A DNA stretch of 64,000 nucleotides from Salipiger bermudensis HTCC2601. Its GTDB lineage: Bacteria; Pseudomonadota; Alphaproteobacteria; Rhodobacterales; Rhodobacteraceae. Position numbers and translations under genes: made by a program. The stretch is taken from positions 2,776,853-2,840,852 of the forward strand of contig NZ_DS022276.1 of NCBI RefSeq assembly GCF_000153725.1, read 5' to 3'. This document shows positions 62,217-64,000 of this stretch, one piece after another (positions within the stretch are counted from its first letter, which is position 1; each line of letters opens with the position of its first letter). Under the pieces are notes generated by a model, which saw only the letters and a program-made list of their open reading frames with translations, was not told where the DNA came from and searched no databases.

Positions 62217-62687
62217 CTAGAACCCGTACATCCGGCGGGCCCATTGGAAGCCCACGATCGCCCCTTTCAGTCTGGGCAGAAGATAGAGGGACAAGCCGAT
62301 GCAGCCAATGGAGAATATGGTGATCAGGATCAGCGGCTCGGGACGCCACGTCACGAAGACGATGTGCAGCGCCGGGGCCATGATGTGGCCGACGATCAGG
62401 ATCGTGAGATAGGCCGGGCCGTCATCGGCACGGTTGTGGTGCAGCTCCTGGCGGCAGACGGGGCAGTGGTCCCGCACCTTGAGATAGCTGCGCAAGAGCG
62501 GCCCCGAGCCGCAATTCGGGCAGCGCCCGCGAAAGCCGCGCCAGACCGCGGGCCAAGCGTCGCGCTCTTCGCCGGCATCGGCGCTGGTGTCGGGCGCGCC
62601 ATCCAGCGGCGCGGCGGCCGGGTCGGTGGTCCTGACGTCCGAGGGCGGCTCTGCGGCGTCCTCACGGGTCGTGGTCGTGTCTTGCAT
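62217..62687 (-). CDS. DUF983 membrane protein with zinc ribbon
   Basis: A 156-residue protein. A disordered acidic N-terminus precedes a zinc-ribbon (RGRCPNCGSGPLL, DHCPVCRQEL), then RADDGPAYLTILIVGHIMAP and a second membrane helix (ILITIFSIGCIGLSLYLLP), ending FQWARRMYGF. This is the standard DUF983 layout; function unknown. Confidence 0.9.
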   Translation of the reverse strand: MQDTTTTREDAAEPPSDVRTTDPAAAPLDGAPDTSADAGEERDAWPAVWRGFRGRCPNCGSGPLLRSYLKVRDHCPVCRQELHHNRADDGPAYLTILIVGHIMAPALHIVFVTWRPEPLILITIFSIGCIGLSLYLLPRLKGAIVGFQWARRMYGF

Positions 62688-62907
62688 CGGTCTCCCTCGC
62701 TCCTCCCCCGAAGCGTGACGAAAGCTCTACGCTAACAGAAGTGCGCAGACTGTCCTTGCGGCGCCATGTCGCAAAGCAGTGTGGAGCGTGCACCTTTGCG
62801 CTGCAACCCGTGCCGTGGGACGGGAAGGGCGACCCGCCATGACAAAACGCCCGGCCGAGGGGCTCGACCGGGCGCTTCGTATGGTTTTTGAGATGCCAGA
62901 GGGACGA

Positions 62908-63387
62908 TCAGCCCTCAGGCATCAGCACGGTGTCGATGGCGTGGATCACGCCGTTAGAGGCTTCCACATCCGGCATCACGATGGTGGCGTCGTTGACCAT
63001 CGGTTCGCTCGAAAGATCGAATGTGACTTCGCCGCCTTCGATCGTGGTGGCAGTCATGCCATCGTCGAGATCTCCCGACATCACCGCACCCTCAATCACG
63101 TGGTAGGTCAGGATGTCGACCAGCTGGTCTTTGTTCTCGGGCATCAGCAGTTCGTCGAGGGTGCCCTCGGGCAGCGCCTCGAAGGCTGCATCGGTCGGTG
63201 CGAGCACGGTGAAGGGGCCTTCTCCCGAGAGGGTCTCGGCAAGGCCAGCGGCCTCGACGGCGGCCAGCAGCGTGGTGAAGTCGCCGGCCTCTTCCGCGAC
63301 GGCAGGGATGGTTTCCATGTGGTGATCGGCAAGAACCGGGCTGGCAAGAACGGCTGCAGTGGCGGCGGTGGCGAAGAACATCTTCAT
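62908..63387 (-). CDS. Secreted fasciclin-domain protein
   Basis: A 159-residue protein with a signal peptide (FFATAATAAVLASPVLA) and one FAS1 domain: FTTLLAAVEAAGLAETLSGE, PFTVLAPTDAAFEALPEGTL, ILTYHVIEGAVMSGDL and the C-terminal ASNGVIHAIDTVLMP, all FAS1 hallmarks. Probably a periplasmic or surface adhesion protein. The ATG at 63387 has GGAAA upstream. Divergent from the LysR gene at 63537. Confidence 0.92.
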   Translation of the reverse strand: MKMFFATAATAAVLASPVLADHHMETIPAVAEEAGDFTTLLAAVEAAGLAETLSGEGPFTVLAPTDAAFEALPEGTLDELLMPENKDQLVDILTYHVIEGAVMSGDLDDGMTATTIEGGEVTFDLSSEPMVNDATIVMPDVEASNGVIHAIDTVLMPEG

Positions 63388-63536
63388 CGTGATTTTCCTT
63401 TCGATTGCGCCCGTCAGGGACCATCCCCGGGGCTTGCCAAAAGACATAGTCGCCACAGAATTTCGACTACGCCGGATTATGAAATGCTCCGTTGCAGCTT
63501 AAAGCGCGATTTTGATGGAACCCGGAGGGAGCCGCT

Positions 63537-64000
63537 ATGGACAGCACCGAACTGAAGATCTTCATTGCCACTGCCGAGGAGGGCAGCTTTGCTGGCGCCG
63601 GACGGAAGCTGCAGATATCGCCAGCCTCGGTGACCCGTGCCATTGCCGCGCTTGAGGCTCGGCTTGAGGTGCGGCTCTTCACCCGGACCACCCGGCAGTG
63701 CCGACTGACCCTCGACGGCGAGCGCTTTCTTGAGCGCTGCGCGCCATTGGTGAGCGAGCTCGAAGACGCAGAGGACGAGATCCGCACCGGCCGCCTTGGT
63801 CCGAACGGAGCGCTGCGGGTGGCGGCGCCACTGTCCTTCGGCCGCCGCCAGATCGCGCCACTGGTCACCGCCTTTCGAAGGAAATACCCCCAGATCTCGG
63901 TGCAACTCACGCTCTCCGACGAAAGCGATGACTTGCTATGGCGCGAATACGATTGCGCACTGCGGGTCGGTCGCCCGACCAAGGGCGAATTCATCACGCG
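63537..64000 (+). CDS. LysR-family transcriptional regulator (3' truncated by window end)
   Basis: The frame is open from ATG 63537 to the end of the window (154 codons). The HTH is complete: IFIATAEEGSFAGAGRKLQI, then SPASVTRAIAALEARLEVRL and TRTTRQCRLTLDGERFLERC. The start of the effector domain follows (GALRVAAPLSFGRRQIAPLV). CGGAGGG precedes the ATG. The divergent neighbour is the fasciclin gene, a possible target; the rest of the locus lies outside. Confidence 0.92.
   Translation, partial: MDSTELKIFIATAEEGSFAGAGRKLQISPASVTRAIAALEARLEVRLFTRTTRQCRLTLDGERFLERCAPLVSELEDAEDEIRTGRLGPNGALRVAAPLSFGRRQIAPLVTAFRRKYPQISVQLTLSDESDDLLWREYDCALRVGRPTKGEFIT

Overview
The window looks like a chromosomal segment of a marine-type alphaproteobacterium of the Rhodobacteraceae/Roseobacter group. 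The DNA is strongly GC-rich. The gene complement includes several families typical of that group (DUF2484 behind murC, MmcB, a four-cysteine mini-protein, a DUF4168 secreted protein). The regulatory signals are also alphaproteobacterial: a GTTC-N7-GTTC SOS box, a GTTATA/TATAAC Zur box, and a tRNA-His with A73 and no G-1. The species assignment is inference; no rRNA is present. There are no prophages, insertion sequences or CRISPR arrays, so this is mostly core genome with a few accessory insertions.

Layout. 0-10.8 kb: end of a MgtE Mg transporter, 5-formyl-THF cyclo-ligase, Dps, purD, xseA, a secreted protein, a four-Cys mini-protein, an AlkB-like monooxygenase behind a lytic transglycosylase, ftsY, an MgtC/SapB protein and yciB. 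10.8-17.6 kb: an MHS-type MFS transporter, a DEAD-box helicase with a very basic tail, an AEC carrier, and a translationally coupled tatD/metallo-hydrolase pair. 17.7-22.5 kb: a complete cobalamin uptake operon (riboswitch-btuB-btuF-btuC-btuD). 22.7-39 kb: the division and cell-wall (dcw) cluster mraZ-rsmH-ftsL-ftsI-murE-murF-mraY-murD-ftsW-murG-murC-DUF2484. It is preceded by a leader that matches the position and architecture of the UpsM small RNA of Rhodobacter sphaeroides and by a phased array of MraZ-type half-sites. Two antisense genes sit between murD and ftsW, and murB/ddl/ftsQ/ftsA/ftsZ do not follow. 39-42.3 kb: a zinc uptake locus, znuA divergent from zur-znuC-znuB, around a perfect Zur palindrome. 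42.4-46.1 kb: tRNA-His, a GNAT enzyme, a small acidic protein, SOS-controlled mmcB, and a two-gene membrane coiled-coil/ClpP-like pair of unknown function. 46.5-53.3 kb: two small membrane proteins and a tripartite RND efflux operon whose outer-membrane gene carries a -1 frameshift. 53.3-64 kb: a beta-barrel protein, a DUF4168 protein, lepA, a lipoprotein, a HisD-family (HpsN-like) dehydrogenase with a divergent LysR gene, an alpha/beta hydrolase, a NUDIX hydrolase, a DUF983 protein, a fasciclin protein and a truncated LysR gene.

The genes group into three clear physiological units: peptidoglycan precursor synthesis and septation (dcw plus yciB and lytic transglycosylase), scarce-micronutrient import under dedicated sensors (B12 riboswitch, Zur), and envelope efflux. 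The least explained sequence is intergenic. A composite repeat (conserved box plus two hairpins whose arms covary between copies) occurs between or behind genes, and there are several perfect palindromes, including a nested one near 46.2 kb.
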